From: Plutella xylostella
Lineage: Eukaryota; Arthropoda; Insecta; Lepidoptera; Plutellidae
Length of the DNA stretch: 64,000 nt
Direction: 5' to 3'
Assembly: GCF_932276165.1 (NCBI RefSeq)
Contig: NC_064011.1
Span: 3,923,501 to 3,987,500 of the forward strand
The position numbers and the translations under genes are program-made. Below, in pieces: positions 44,236 through 55,270 of this stretch. Within the stretch, counting starts at the first letter, position 1, and every line of letters begins with the position of its first letter. The notes below the pieces were generated by a model, which was not told where the DNA came from, ran no database searches, and saw only the letters and a program-made list of their open reading frames with translations.

Positions 44236-44425
44236 ATGCCGAAGGTCCCGAGATCGATTCCCGACTGGGGTAGATATTTGTACTCGGGTCACGGTGTTAA
44301 TAATTATGAATTTGTATCAATCTATGTATCTGTATGTACAATACAATATCAGCTGTCCGATACCCATATACAGGCTCTGTCTAGCTTGAGGTCCGATGGC
44401 CGTGTGTGAGATATCCCCTCATTAT
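44236..44425 (+). mobile_element. Mosaic SINE: family B head joined to family A body
   Basis: The 5' part (GCCGAAGGTCCCGAGATCGATTCCCG, then GGGTAGATATTTGTACTCGG) matches the head of the family at 30080. The 3' part (CAGCTGTCCGATACCCATAT, ACAGGCTCTGTCTAGC, GTGTGAGATATCCCC) matches the body of the family at 5531. It ends in (ATT)n. Confidence 0.7.
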
Positions 44426-44886
44426 TATTATTATAACATTATCTGAACAGACACACACGTTAACACGCCAAACGCACAGCACCCCTTTTTCCGTTGTGGG
44501 TAAAAGCTTTAAATTATTCCGTGAGATTTGAACCAGTGTGCGTCATTTCAAATTGTCTTTTTGCGAACACAATTAGAAGTTACTTACAAAAGGGGGAATA
44601 TTTTCAGAGTCCGTCACCGTATGACTCATGAATTCATGAAAGACTGTTTTTAATTAAGTTCATGTTTGAGACTGTTTTTACGAAAGCGCTTAGGTATTTA
44701 AGAATTTAAGTCCAACTCAATGCCAATTTAGCCCATCATAGCGCTGCATTGAACACTGTAGAAAAATGTAGCCTTTTAAAATAAATAGGCCATGGCTTTG
44801 GACTTTTTCCCGAATGAATTGTATAGTAATAGTAGTAGGTATGTAATATGTATCTTATGACTGACTTATTTTTTTCTCAAAATTAG

Positions 44887-45042
44887 TCCAGCCGTCTTCA
44901 AATAGGCACGAAACAACACTTTCGCCACAACATGGAAATGTCCCCCGCGGCGGCGGTGCCCTCCATGTTGCAGGCAAACCGTAGCTTCAAGCACGTTCGA
45001 GAAATGCCCAGTTGGTCTTCAATAACGGGTAACGTAAACAAA
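44887..45042 (+). CDS. Candidate internal exon, unknown gene (low confidence)
   Basis: 156 bp (52 codons), phase 0 to phase 0. It lies between a good acceptor (TTTTTTTCTCAAAATTAG ending at 44886) and a strong donor (AAA|GTGAGT at 45043). The frame is open throughout: SSRLQIGTKQHFRHN, then MEMSPAAAVPSMLQAN, ending SSITGNVNK. The block is strongly CpG-rich against an AT-rich background. No protein family is recognised. The minus strand is also open over most of the block and could instead be the next exon of the secreted-protein gene at 46124 (a weak acceptor at 45018-45017 would give a 39-residue cysteine-containing tail and a stop at 44900-44898). A CpG-rich regulatory element is the third possibility. 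Confidence 0.25.
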
Positions 45043-45054
45043 GTGAGTTAACGT

Positions 45055-45110
45055 GACGTGTGGCGGTGTAGTCAGTTCACTGTGACTTGTCCTGTGTTCT
45101 CAATTTAGAA
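45055..45110 (+). promoter_or_regulatory. Promoter-like segment
   Basis: ACGTGACGTGTGGCGG (CREB/ATF-like TGACGTGT) is followed by TAGTCAGTTCACTGTG, with a good insect initiator TCAGTT at 45071-45076. Immediately downstream of the GC-rich block. Suggestive only. Confidence 0.2.
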
Positions 45111-45266
45111 ATAAATAGCAGAGTAGCTTAAAGCAAAAAAACTTCTTTTTTTTATAAAATGTCAAATAGAATAGAAGAGAAGGGGTTTCAGGCGTGTTTT
45201 GAGTAGAGACTGACGCTAATCTAACTGGTTAATCCTTTGTCGCGGTGAAAAACCTAATCTAGCTCT

Positions 45267-45407
45267 AGGGCCCCTTGCACCATCAAATTAAATCTAGATT
45301 TAGTGTCAAATGTCGATTTAAGAAACGTCAGTCCATATAAAATTTTACACTAAATCGAGATTTAACACTAAATCTAGATTTAATATGTTTCTGCAAGTGG
45401 CCCCTAG
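45267..45407. mobile_element. Palindromic MITE, GGGGCCACTTGCA-type ends
   Basis: The left GGGCCCCTTGCACCATC is mirrored by TGTTTCTGCAAGTGGCCCC. The inner AAATCTAGATTTAGTGT is mirrored by ACACTAAATCTAGATTT. Confidence 0.8.
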
Positions 45408-45795
45408 TGTTTGTCACCGACACGATAAGAAGCATGTAAATTTTAGATCAAATACCTACCTATAAATTTAAATTTCTTTGCCTGAGAATCGCTATAATAT
45501 TTTTTTTAGTTATAGTTCGCCGCCATTAAAAATTATACTAAAATAATAATAATAATATTTAATATACATTTTCCTTTTCACGTTAAAGTACGTTAACTGA
45601 CTGTACTAAGTATTTGAACTCTAACTTTCACTTTGCCCTTTTGTGACACATGTTAGTATAGGTACTTAAACTTCAAAGGCATGATAATTGTCATAAAAAT
45701 CTGTTTGCAAAATACGTAACAGATAATAGAGTCCACAAAGCTAACTTAGCAAAAGAAAAATAATAGGTAAATAATATCCATCTTTTACCTGTAAC

Positions 45796-46028
45796 AAAGA
45801 GCGGTGGTAGCTCAGTCGAGTAAGCGCCTGCTTCTCACACCTGAGATCAAGGTTCGAATCCCGTCTCTGATGTGTACCAATGAATTCTTGGGAATGTATG
45901 CACAATCGCTATAACGGTGATGGAAGACATCGTGAGGAAAACTGCACACCTAGATGTGTGAACCCTCCAACCCGCAGTGGGCCAGCGTGGTGGGAAATGG
46001 CCCAAACTTAGGAAGGCAGTTCAGGCTA
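45796..46028 (+). mobile_element. tRNA-headed SINE (family C)
   Basis: A box TAGCTCAGTCG near 45808 and B box GGTTCGAATCC at 45851-45861. Then GTACCAATGAATTCTTGGG, GATGGAAGACATCGTGAGG, CACACCTAGATGTGTGAA and a 3' part CCAACCCGCAGTGGGCCAGC, shared with the RTE-type LINE 3' ends. Sharing the 3' part with a LINE is how SINEs recruit LINE machinery. A fragment lies at 48685-48755 and an inverted copy at 18660. Confidence 0.8.
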
Positions 46029-46095
46029 GGAGATACGCTCAAAGGTTCCATTCGAGAGAGCCAGATGCTAGAACTAACAAATAAGTCCCCCCCAC

Positions 46096-46117
46096 AGAGA
46101 ATAGAATAGAATAGAAT
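46096..46117. repeat. (AATAG)n microsatellite next to a splice donor
   Basis: Four AGAAT/ATAGA units lie just inside the predicted first intron of the minus-strand gene at 46124. Confidence 0.7.
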
Positions 46118-46123
46118 ACTAAC

Positions 46124-46190
46124 CTGTGCATCGTGAGACGGCTGCGATCGCGAAGAACGCCAGAACCAGAGACAATCTCCTCAATTCCAT
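46124..46190 (-). CDS. First coding exon of a secreted protein, signal peptide
   Basis: On the minus strand an ATG at 46190-46188 begins MELRRLSLVLAFF, followed by AIAAVSRCT and one base of the next codon. It is a classic signal peptide: two arginines, a 13-residue hydrophobic core and a small-residue cleavage region. The exon ends at a near-consensus donor ACAG|GTTAGT (46124|46123), phase 1. Upstream are a TATA box and an initiator at a fitting distance, giving a leader of about 50 nt. A short leader with a first exon holding little more than a signal peptide is common in insect secreted and cuticular protein genes. The remaining exons should lie leftward on the minus strand; the only nearby candidate is the GC-rich block at 44898-45016. 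The protein family is unknown. The 63-codon frame at 46039-46230 is a different frame across the same exon. Confidence 0.6.
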
Positions 46191-46278
46191 CTCGTACTTT
46201 CACGAAACAGTTGAATTCACAAAACGACACTGGCTGTTAACACTGTTTTTTGTAAAAAAGAAAACTCTTCTTTATAAG
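46191..46278 (-). promoter_or_regulatory. TATA promoter and 5' leader of the signal-peptide gene
   Basis: TATAAAG reads on the minus strand at 46276-46270. About 32 bp downstream ACAGTG (near 46243-46238) fits the insect initiator. The leader ends ACGAGATGG at the start codon. An alternative is that this DNA is a second exon: a good acceptor CTATTTTTTCCCAG|GTCTC lies at 46336, which would allow a distant upstream promoter, for example near 55 kb. Confidence 0.5.
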
Positions 46279-46336
46279 ACACTCCCACACTGACACTAAA
46301 GGCACTTTTTTCAGGCACTTGTCAAACGGTGAGACC

Positions 46337-47249
46337 TGGGAAAAAATAGGAATATTTAATATAGGTAGGTATTTAAAAAAATAGAGATGCAGACGCCCTA
46401 GAAAGTAGATAAATATAACTATTTTGGTTCTGTGTTCATTATCATTTAGTCGGCTGTTCTGTGCATTTCGTTTGAATACAATTTACCTTCTTAAGGATGT
46501 ATTCTTCAGACACTAGAAGGTTTATTCTAGCTTAAACAAAAAACGAGCGAACAAAAATTTTCACGCAATCCTTAAGTTTAAATCGTTTAATACATCGAGG
46601 AGGTAGAGTAGCTATTTTGTTAATTATTTTGTTAATGACCGCCTGATCGTGTAAATGATACCAACCTAATAATAAAACTTTCCCCCTTTTAATCGAATAC
46701 AACCGCCTTGGAAACCGCAACCTCTTTCAAAATAAAAACAAAAAAAACTGGTTTTAATCTCATCCCAAGGAGAGCGGCATTTAATATTTTAGTTTTTTTT
46801 AATCTGACTCTTAACCACTAGAAGCCCATATACACCAGTGAGAAGCTCGGCCATATGTTGAATGCTATAAATAGTTAGGTAAACTAGATAGGTATTATAT
46901 AATTATAGGCAATTCGGCAATTTACTTAGTACCTACTTCAATGCTGAAAACGAGGCATTAATTTGATCTTCAAAAATACCCTTCGAACACCAATACGTAT
47001 TCTGAGAACCACTACAGGACTGGCTGGCGAGACGGCATTGAAAAAAAACAAACTTCAAAAAAGGAACATCTTCAAACATGGCCGCACGGAAGGAAGTCTA
47101 ACAGTAAACCAATAAATTGTGGAACGTTTATTTATAATCATAATAAGATAGCGTCTGTTGCTTCTAAGCACACGTAAGTGATTTCTTCCTGTTCTGTTTA
47201 GGAATGAATGGGTTATAAGTTTAGTAGGTATAGGTACATAGGTATATGT
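46337..47249. other. No recognised gene
   Basis: Contains a decayed AACGAGCGAACAAAAATTTTC repeat at 46530-46615; otherwise AT-rich without recognised content. Confidence 0.45.
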
Positions 47250-47341
47250 ACAGTAAGGGGCACATAAACCTGACCCCCCCACCCCCAGAAGCATTATTAC
47301 TATGAGAGGGGGGTAAGGTTTCTCTGCACCTGACCGTACCT
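47250..47341. mobile_element. Small MITE with C-run
   Basis: The left TACAGTAAGGGGCACATAAAC plus CTGACCCCCCC is imperfectly mirrored at the right by GGGGGGTAAGGTTTC and TGCACCTGACCGTA. Confidence 0.5.
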
Positions 47342-47989
47342 AGATAATAATTTAAAGTACACTCAGCAAAAGATACATTTATATATACTGCGCAAAACCT
47401 TACACTTTAATAAAAACCCTTGGAAATTGTGTGTATTTAAATTACCGATATAAAATTTATACTTTAATATACTTTAATTTATACTGTTGTCTTGCACTGA
47501 CACTATACTGTCAAAGCAAGCCAGTAACACATTTAAATAAGTTTAAATGTCTCGAGTCTTTGACCGTACTGTTGATAATGATGACTTTTGTAGTTCTTCT
47601 AAAATAAAGATCAAATTAACTGAAAGCCGATACTCCCAAATGAAGTGACATCTATGAGGCACTTAACACCAACTTAAAAACTAATCGGAAACATAAAATA
47701 ATATCCGTTTAATATAAGTAAGAAGACACGTTCGTGTAATTTATACCAGCTTTAAGATAATTTGTAGCTATAAATTACTTTTAAAAGCTTGCTTTATGCA
47801 GAACCAGTTTTCGAAGATTTTTCCCATGACTTTCTTGTCTTTGCTTTGGTTAACGATAGGATATGTTCAGCTTCATTATATGCATACGTACATGATTTGC
47901 AGGCATATTTTGTCTTATGAAAACGTAAATTTTTGAATGAAGTTAATGAGCAGTTTATTAGTCAGACAACTTCAGACAATGTACAAATA

Positions 47990-48222
47990 CACTCACGGGC
48001 AATGAAAAGGTTCCACTGAGAAAAACACCAAATTACTCCTTAACGGAAAAAGCTAGCTTGTTGACACTTTCTGCAACATTGGAGTACATTTAACAGAGCA
48101 TCAGGATATTACCAACTTATAATGGTAATATTTTGTTCAAATATTAAATTAAATGTTTGAAAAAATTGGGGTCGTTTGGTGTCGGTATTTTGTGAGTGGA
48201 ACTTTTTCATTGCCCGTGAGTG
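47990..48222. mobile_element. CACTCACGGGCAATGAAA MITE, best-preserved copy
   Basis: 233 bp. Left CACTCACGGGCAATGAAAAG, right CTTTTTCATTGCCCGTGAGTG, TA on both sides (47988-47989, 48223-48224). The internal TGCAACATTGGAGTACATTT and GATATTACCAACTTATAA are shared with all copies. The TA target suggests Tc1/mariner mobilisation. Confidence 0.9.
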
Positions 48223-48684
48223 TAGTAAGAACAAAATTCTTACTGCAGTTTTATGCTTTTAGATTGACGTGCATGTTATGAAAGGTCAACTATCCCACAA
48301 CACCCTAAAACATTCCAAAACGTCTCGATAACGTAACAGGAATCATCTTAGCTAAAGCGAAGTATAGGTCGCGAAGTATCATTGCACCTAATGTTGTGAT
48401 CCGTATCGCCATCATAAATGTTTGTAAGGCATCAGTCATACGTGGTTTATCACCGTACTCCACGCTACGTTACAGTATTCTTAGAAACAAATAAAATCAG
48501 TACTGACCCATATATTTGTACGTAGCATTGCAACATCGCCACAGTTCAACACAACAACAGTGAAATCAGCGTCTTGCTTTGATTAATAATATCATTGAGT
48601 TAAGTCTAGTAAGTACCGAGTCATTTTATAAGTATAGATATATGTAGGTATATAGATAATAAATTATAACATTTCCTTCACTCT

Positions 48685-48755
48685 TAAGGTGAAGGAAAAC
48701 ATCGTGAGGAGGTTTCCTCGATGATTTCCTAGATTCTAGATGTGTACCCCAAAGT
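48685..48755 (+). mobile_element. Fragment of SINE family C body
   Basis: GGTGAAGGAAAACATCGTGAGG and TAGATTCTAGATGTGTACCC match the central body of the family at 45796. Confidence 0.6.
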
Positions 48756-49418
48756 GCATACTCATTTATACATTTCAATATGGCGATACGGCTCGAAACC
48801 TATCGGGTGAATACGGGCCACGTTTGCGAGTCACCTGTGACTCTGACTAGGTACTTACCCCTTCGAAGATTACAGTCGTTAGCATATTTACGTAAGTACA
48901 CTTGTCCAAAATTTATAATGCACATGCAGATCTGCACATCTGAATCATTAAATCGTAAGAGCCTTAAAAAAACACTTGCATTTCGCACCTTGTTTGAAAG
49001 AAATAGGAGTCAATATCATGTGTCACATAATCGAAAACAACCGATCTGTCAAAGATTTCTATGCGCATTATAAATTTTGGAGCACTGTACCTACATTTGT
49101 AATCACTTCTGAGCCTTATCGACACTGTGACAAAGATTCTTAAGCATTGTATAAAATTATCATTCTTTATTTAAAAGTTAATGAACGGATGTAACCTTTA
49201 ACTTACTTTCTGTGACTACCTACTTAAATGTTTCTCTATTCGTATCGTATTCGTATACATATAATATTAGCTAGTAAAAAAACTTTACTTTCCTCAATCA
49301 TTTTAAACTTATAAATTCATAATTAGGTTCTAACTGAATTAAAAAATTACACGATACTGTCTTGGTCCAAAATTACTATTTCATAGCCTGCTAGGTAGGT
49401 GAAACCTAGCCATCTTAC
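48756..49418. other. No recognised feature
   Basis: A 97-codon plus-strand frame at 48780-49073 has an overlapping minus frame and no family resemblance; not called a gene. Confidence 0.4.
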
Positions 49419-49471
49419 AGGCTCTGTCTTGCTTGCGATCGAATGGCTGTTTATGAGTTGTCGCCACATAT
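49419..49471 (+). mobile_element. 3' fragment of SINE family A
   Basis: ACAGGCTCTGTCTTGCTTGC and TTTATGAGTTGTCGCCACAT followed by (ATT)n. Confidence 0.65.
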
Positions 49472-49884
49472 TATTATTATTATTAACTAGGTAGGTACCT
49501 ACAGAATAGTTACTCAATACCTTTTGCAGTTAGATACTTTGTCTCCCTTTATAACACCCCAAATATTACACCAAAGCCGCAATTAGAATTAGTCACGTAT
49601 TGAAATAGAAAAAAAAACATACAATTGGCTGTTTGACTGCAAATCATAGCCAGGGGGGTAATAAGAAAAAAAAACATGACCATTTACTGAGACCTCTGGT
49701 TTGGAACCAAGTGTCCCGGTTCACAGGTCAAGGTTTAGCTGGTTGGTTGCCCTTGACAGACCCTTCCCATAAAAGTTCCATGGATGTTCTTATTGTGATG
49801 TCATTGATGACTTGATGACGTCATCGCTGAGAATATTAACTATGAAAAATAAAATAAAATAAAAAGTTTAAAGAAATTCACTAT

Positions 49885-49985
49885 ACAACATCTGTCAAAT
49901 CAATACAAGTTACGTTAAATTTGACGAGCAATTTTGCTAGGATGGTTGATAAGAAGTGCTAATGTTCGGTGGTAGTAGCCCCACT
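49885..49985. mobile_element. Fragment of the ACCACCACCG MITE
   Basis: ACATCTGTCAAATCAATACAAG and AAGTGCTAATGTTCGGTGGT match the element at 20280 without the nested insertion. Confidence 0.5.
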
Positions 49986-51390
49986 ACAGCATTTTATATT
50001 TCTACTGAAGTAATACTTGAATTTCTCATATTTGAAACTGCATGACAGACTAACTGTTTAACAACACGGTCTTTATAGTATATTTACCATTAAAATATAC
50101 TAGGTAAGCAGGAGTCTTTTCTAGAGTATTCCATCAAAAGTACGTATAGATAAAGGTTATAAAGGTACATACATTATATTGATACAATGCGAAATCAAGG
50201 TGAAATAGATTACTCGGATCGTTGAATCATGGCCCAAAGCTTAATTCTTTCGCTTTATAATCCGTGCCTTGAAGTATTTTTTTGTTTACCGCCGCGTCAT
50301 TTATTAGGCTAATAATTCTATCTAAGAGATTATGAGGCTATGGTCATGCGATGTCATTATATAAGGAACCTAGCTACCAGCCTTTCCTAGTACTTATCCG
50401 TATAGTCATGAATGAGTAAGCTTTTCTAAAAGGTATACTTAATAATGTATATCTAAGTATTGTTATTGTAGAATAAAAATATAAATGATAAGTACCAACT
50501 ACAAAAAAATATATAAGTACATGTATATGATTTGCGATATAGTCCAAACAACTTGATACCTTCTGAAGTTTGCTTCGATTATATTTAGTGCTTTGCAATA
50601 CTAACCAACTGTCAATCTTTGAAAGAATGAATGGGCAGTTTGTTTGTTTGACAAGGTACAAAACTGCATTCGCAGCCTACTTTAGAACTACAACAAGTTT
50701 GCTTGAACCGAACTGTTTTTACTGATAATAACGTTATTTGTACAATTGTTTTACCACAAGTGGTCCTAAATTACTAGGTAGTACCTACATAGTGAATAAT
50801 TCAGCACCACAAACCAGACGCGACTATGCCAATCTGCCTACCCATACAAGCATTTAAATTTAGACTTCAAATAAACAGTTTACTGCCTACCTATGTTTAA
50901 GGTAACGTCACGTTTTCGTTTACTTTGTAATAATATTGACAGAGGTAGGACTAACTCACTAGGTAAACCGGTGACCTATATTTACATAAACTATTTGTAT
51001 GACTGTATTAGGAGTGTGTTATCTGGCTGCTTCTTTTAAACGATTTTGAGGCCCTTTTCGCCTTTCGCCTTTATGACCTTAAAGTGAAATAGGTAGTAGA
51101 ATGGGGAAGACATCAAATAACTTTTATACAACTATGTAATAATCTAATATAACATAGTATAGTTAGATAGTTAGTAGGTACTTTGAAACGCTTCTAAATA
51201 TTCTATACCACCAATAAAAGGTCCATACTAATTTGAAGAATGTTGGCCCAGTTTCACACTTGACTAAATTTGCCTGAAAACGAACGTAAATCCTACTTAA
51301 GGATATTATAACGCAGAAATCTACATTCAAGTCCTGTTTAACTTGACTCAGGTGTGAATCGGACAGCATTCAGTATTATTTGTATAGAAA
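49986..51390. other. No gene; one MITE scrap
   Basis: TCAATCTTTGAAAGAATGAATGG and TTTGACAAGGTACAAAACTG at 50595-50670 are a diverged right half of the TACGGTCAGCTGCAT MITE. Otherwise unassigned. Confidence 0.45.
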
Positions 51391-51490
51391 TTCACACAAG
51401 TGCGTCCACTTCATCGGCATTGCCGACGCCGTTTCTCCATACATTTATGACAATCCGTTTGGTCCGATACGTACGAATCGTACAATACAG
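51391..51490. repeat. Old DNA repeat, GTGCGTCCA family
   Basis: CACAAGTGCGTCCACTTCAT and TTTCTCCATACATTTATGAC match an inverted relative at 59735-59815. A piece with GAGAAACGGCGTCGGCAATG occurs at 30998-31020. Confidence 0.5.
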
Positions 51491-51933
51491 ATAGGTTGAC
51501 GCTTACCTTAAGGCTTAAACGAACGATAAACTATAATTAGCACAATCCTAGCAAAACTACGCCTCGTTTACACAAGTTTCAACTTCCTGAAGCAGTTATT
51601 TTCCTAAATAAATGCCTGAAAGATCGAAAATTTAGAAGATTTTCTATCCTTAACTAACCTGTACTATACTAGACGTAGGTAGGTACTGTATTTTTACGAT
51701 ATCGCTCGAGTGTTAGCTACAATAAAATCGATAATGTTTATCAGGATTTACGTCAATGGCTACCAAACGGCTTTCGCTATTTCTGTCTATGATAACAACC
51801 GTTTTTGTACTATAGCTAGAGTTAGTTTTATTACTTCTATGCATAGGTAAGGTTGTGAAAAAATTATGGACTCTATCACATTGTATTAAAAATTTAAAAC
51901 TACGAAAGATTACTCTCGTTTTTTGTTTAGCTA

Positions 51934-52088
51934 AGTGCCAATTTCTCCATAGTCTGTTAGAGCATAACCAGGTATTAGTGGTTGACTTATGACACATCTG
52001 TCAAGAATTTTATATGTACCTAGATGACGTATAATTGATGAACCAATCCGTGGTCGGTTAGATAACTGGCTATGGAGAAATTGGGGCT
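51934..52088. mobile_element. AGTGCCAATTTCTCCAT-family MITE (copy 3)
   Basis: Left AGTGCCAATTTCTCCATAGT with TA before it, right CTATGGAGAAATTGGGGCT. Core ATGACACATCTGTCAAGAAT. Confidence 0.82.
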
Positions 52089-53251
52089 AAGTATAAAATT
52101 AAATATCCCTTGAGCACATTATTTGAATCTATGAAAGGCACACAGCATGAACACTTTAAAACCGCCTAAAAGAAGTACTTATCAGAATACTGGCTTCTGT
52201 ACTTATTTGAAGGTACTTAATTTAAATGATTGTATTCAAAATGTAATAATTGAATATATATACAACCATTAGCCCTGCTATCTCCGACAATAATTCTAAT
52301 TTGGATAACAAGAAAGTGTCCTACTAAACTTTAGCATCTATTGGCCCAGTATTTCTAGTCTAGTTCTAGACAGATAGCCCACCTATCTGAATAGATACTT
52401 AGTTACTTACCTACAGAACTGAAAAATAGTTAAGTATTTATACAAATAGTAAGTAGGTATTGCAGAATTTTCAGTGAGCATAAGCATAACTAGGTACTTA
52501 TAATTAAGTATATTACTTGTAATATCTTAATTCATTTTATTTTTGGCAATGTTTTTTTTTCACTTTTAAACTTGTGAACCCTAGTCCTACTCCTAGGTCA
52601 TAACCTATAGTTTGATTATTTTTATTTTATTCTACGTGCCATCCTTACTTACGATAGTTACGATAGTCTTGACTGATCTCTATATTGTCTATGTTCCATT
52701 TAAGTTTTCTTCGGTGGTGTTAATTTTCCTAACTGATCATGATCACATTTTTAATTGCGAATGCATAATGCATCGAATCGAATACTAATGTAGTATATCG
52801 GTTTGTATTAGCGTAACCAGTTCACGTCTTCCCGTCAAACAAGCCTTAAACCTGTTCTCGATTCATTCTACGGAATAAGGTCTTTTACGAGACGAGAAAA
52901 CTCAGAAAACTATCAAAATCCCACGTGGTCATGCGAAACTCAACTGTATGTTGGACTGAACCGGAGTTTTTAATCGATCGATGTTTCCCCAGATCTCGAT
53001 TAAAGTTCCGCTGTCATCGGTCGATTCAAATTATCGATTCGCGGAAACTGGTGTTTATGCTCAGGATTGTAATTTTAAAACGGTTAAATTTTGAGCTTGC
53101 TGTTTGGTGCCGTTATTTTAAAGGTCGCGTTTTGAATATGTAGAGTTCAGACGTCACAAAACTGTGCTATGAATAATGTGATAGGTAAGTCTGATTCTAG
53201 ATAGGTTATAATTATCATTTTATACGTTATTAAGTACAGTCAATTTCTTTT
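52089..53251. other. No recognised feature
   Basis: AT-rich with TAGGTA runs common in moth DNA. The 72-codon frame at 52925-53143 resembles nothing known. Confidence 0.45.
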
Positions 53252-53402
53252 TCAAAGTCAAAGTGAAATATTTTTATTCATCGTATAAATAGATTTTTTT
53301 TTTATGAACGTCAATACATATTTACAAACTACTCTCCGTTCGGATAAGGGGGGCTCTTTCTGTCTAAGGAGAAGAACGGAGGCAAGAAAATCGTGAGCCT
53401 GA
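53252..53402 (-). mobile_element. LINE-type 3' end, CTCTCCGTTCGG family
   Basis: Inverted it carries CTCCGTTCTTCTCCTTAG, ATCCGAACGGAGAGTAGTTT, TGACGTTCAT and a tail CTTTGACTTTGAAAAAG. A second copy lies at 40600. Confidence 0.55.
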
Positions 53403-54400
53403 TCTATTCAAAAAAAAAATCATTGGCGTGTTATATTATTACATATTTAACTAGTCAAAATGTATAAATTTTCTTTATGGATAACATAATCAAACAAAAC
53501 ATAATAATATGATATGACCTACATCATAGTCCATTGCCATTAGGTACTCAAATAGGTAGGTATTCCTATTTACTTGGAGATACCAACTAATTCATTGAGT
53601 GATAAATGCGTTTGATAAAAAAACATGTAGCTGATAAAACGTCTTCGCAATTGCATAATATCCGTATAGTCAACTATTTGTTTTTATTTATACCTTCTTT
53701 TTATCGTTGTATTTTTTAATGAACAGAAATATACCTTGCTTTGATTGTTTACCTATATGTCAATTGTGAAAATTTCCTTTACTAATAAAATAAATAGGCT
53801 GAAATTAATTATCATGCCAGAAATAGCGAGTTAATGAAACACATTATGTAAAAAAAATCTCATAAATTTTACCGACACAAAAAATGGTCATGGTTCCTCT
53901 GCAGCTAACTTAAAAATCGTTTTTGTCAACCTCAAAATTAGCATTGCCGTTTTCAAATCATCTTTCGAATTTGACACTAAATACGGATGATTTAGCGCTT
54001 CCTATTATCTTTATTCACAGATAACCCCTTAATAGATCCCTATTGAAGTGATGAATAAAGCCCCTCAATATTATATTCACACCTTGCTATTTTACGGATC
54101 TTATTACCGGTTTTATCTTGTCCCCCTCATGTTTGCTAAATGCCTTTTTTCAATGTCAAGGTAAAAGTTACCTGAAACTCTCACGGTACAATACTTACTC
54201 AGCTGTTCTTTTATTATTTTATCAATTTCGTGTGTCAGCTATAGCGTCAGCTTTTTATCAAGGGACTACGTAATTAATTAGGTAGGTACATAAAGTGCTT
54301 GGTAATTATTTTTTTTCACCACGTGTTTTTTTACGATTTATTAATATTAGTTTTTTTTTTTTTCATCTTTTTCACGTTAATACGCGGTAGGTTATTACCT
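53403..54400. other. No recognised feature
   Basis: AT-rich, no exon or clear repeat. Confidence 0.5.
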
Positions 54401-54599
54401 ACCCTTAGTACCTATACATCACATTAATTTATCTGTAATATAAGTTTACTATGACCACAGGCTCTTATTAATAAAGCTGTTAAATTAAAATGTCTCCCAT
54501 AATAAGATCCAGCTTCTCCAAGAACGCATCCTTAAGTCATTAACTGTTATAATTAACTTCAGCATAATATTTTACAGTCGGCAACACATTTTACAGTTC

Positions 54600-55270
54600 G
54601 AACTGTAATAAAAGTGAAATTTAGGTCTCTACTCGGCGGCACTCGGACGAAAATACATCCAAACCCTTTCAGCGTTAGGTGTTATTTTAGATTTTCGCTA
54701 CAAAACCACGCAGACACAAAACGCAGAACTAAAACATTAATTTTATAAATAACTTCTCCATCTCGACAAACCAAGAAACCAACACAAAATGCACAGAAAC
54801 GCCGACACTTTTCTTTTTAAAATGCACACACAGCCTTGGACCGAAAAATTTGAATTCCAATACACTTTTGCTGCGGCGCGAAAAATCACAACTCTTTCAA
54901 ACTTCTCAAATTCCGAACTGATATCTATTCACCAAAAAAAATATTGATCACAGAACGCGTAAAAAACTAATTTTCATACAAAAGTAATTTAAAAAAGAAT
55001 GACCGAAGTTTGGAAACTGACCGGCAAGGAGCGTGCGTCGTCCCGTTTTCGGTTCAGAAACTCGACTGGCGGCTAAAATTTCCGTACATTTGTCTCGGGG
55101 GTACACACCTATGCCGCTTGTGTACGCTATCGCATCTCTAGCGCGTCGCGATACGCGTGCGTTGGTGTGCGTGCTGCGGCTTAGTGATGTCATGATTACG
55201 GTTAAATGGGCATCGATGAATTTAAAATGTATTAAATTTACCGGTACTGAAACAAAGCGTATTCTTAACA
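54600..55270 (-). promoter_or_regulatory. Candidate CpG-rich promoter and 5' untranslated exon (minus strand)
   Basis: The part at 55020-55200 is strongly CpG-rich (GCGCGTCGCGATACGCGTGC). On the minus strand an initiator TCAGTTT lies at 55021-55015. Downstream of it the DNA down to about 54600 has the look of an insect 5' leader: AAAAGTGTCGGCGTTTCTGT, TTTTGTGTTGG, and only very short upstream frames such as an ATG at about 54760. No strong splice donor was found before 54600. It could be a distal promoter for the gene whose signal-peptide exon is at 46124, since that exon has an optional acceptor at 46336. Opposite frames of 90 and 107 codons across the CpG-rich part show no known family. Confidence 0.3.

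Noticed and set aside
48780..49073. 97-codon plus-strand frame
   Set aside because: Overlaps a minus frame, no splice context, no recognisable domain.
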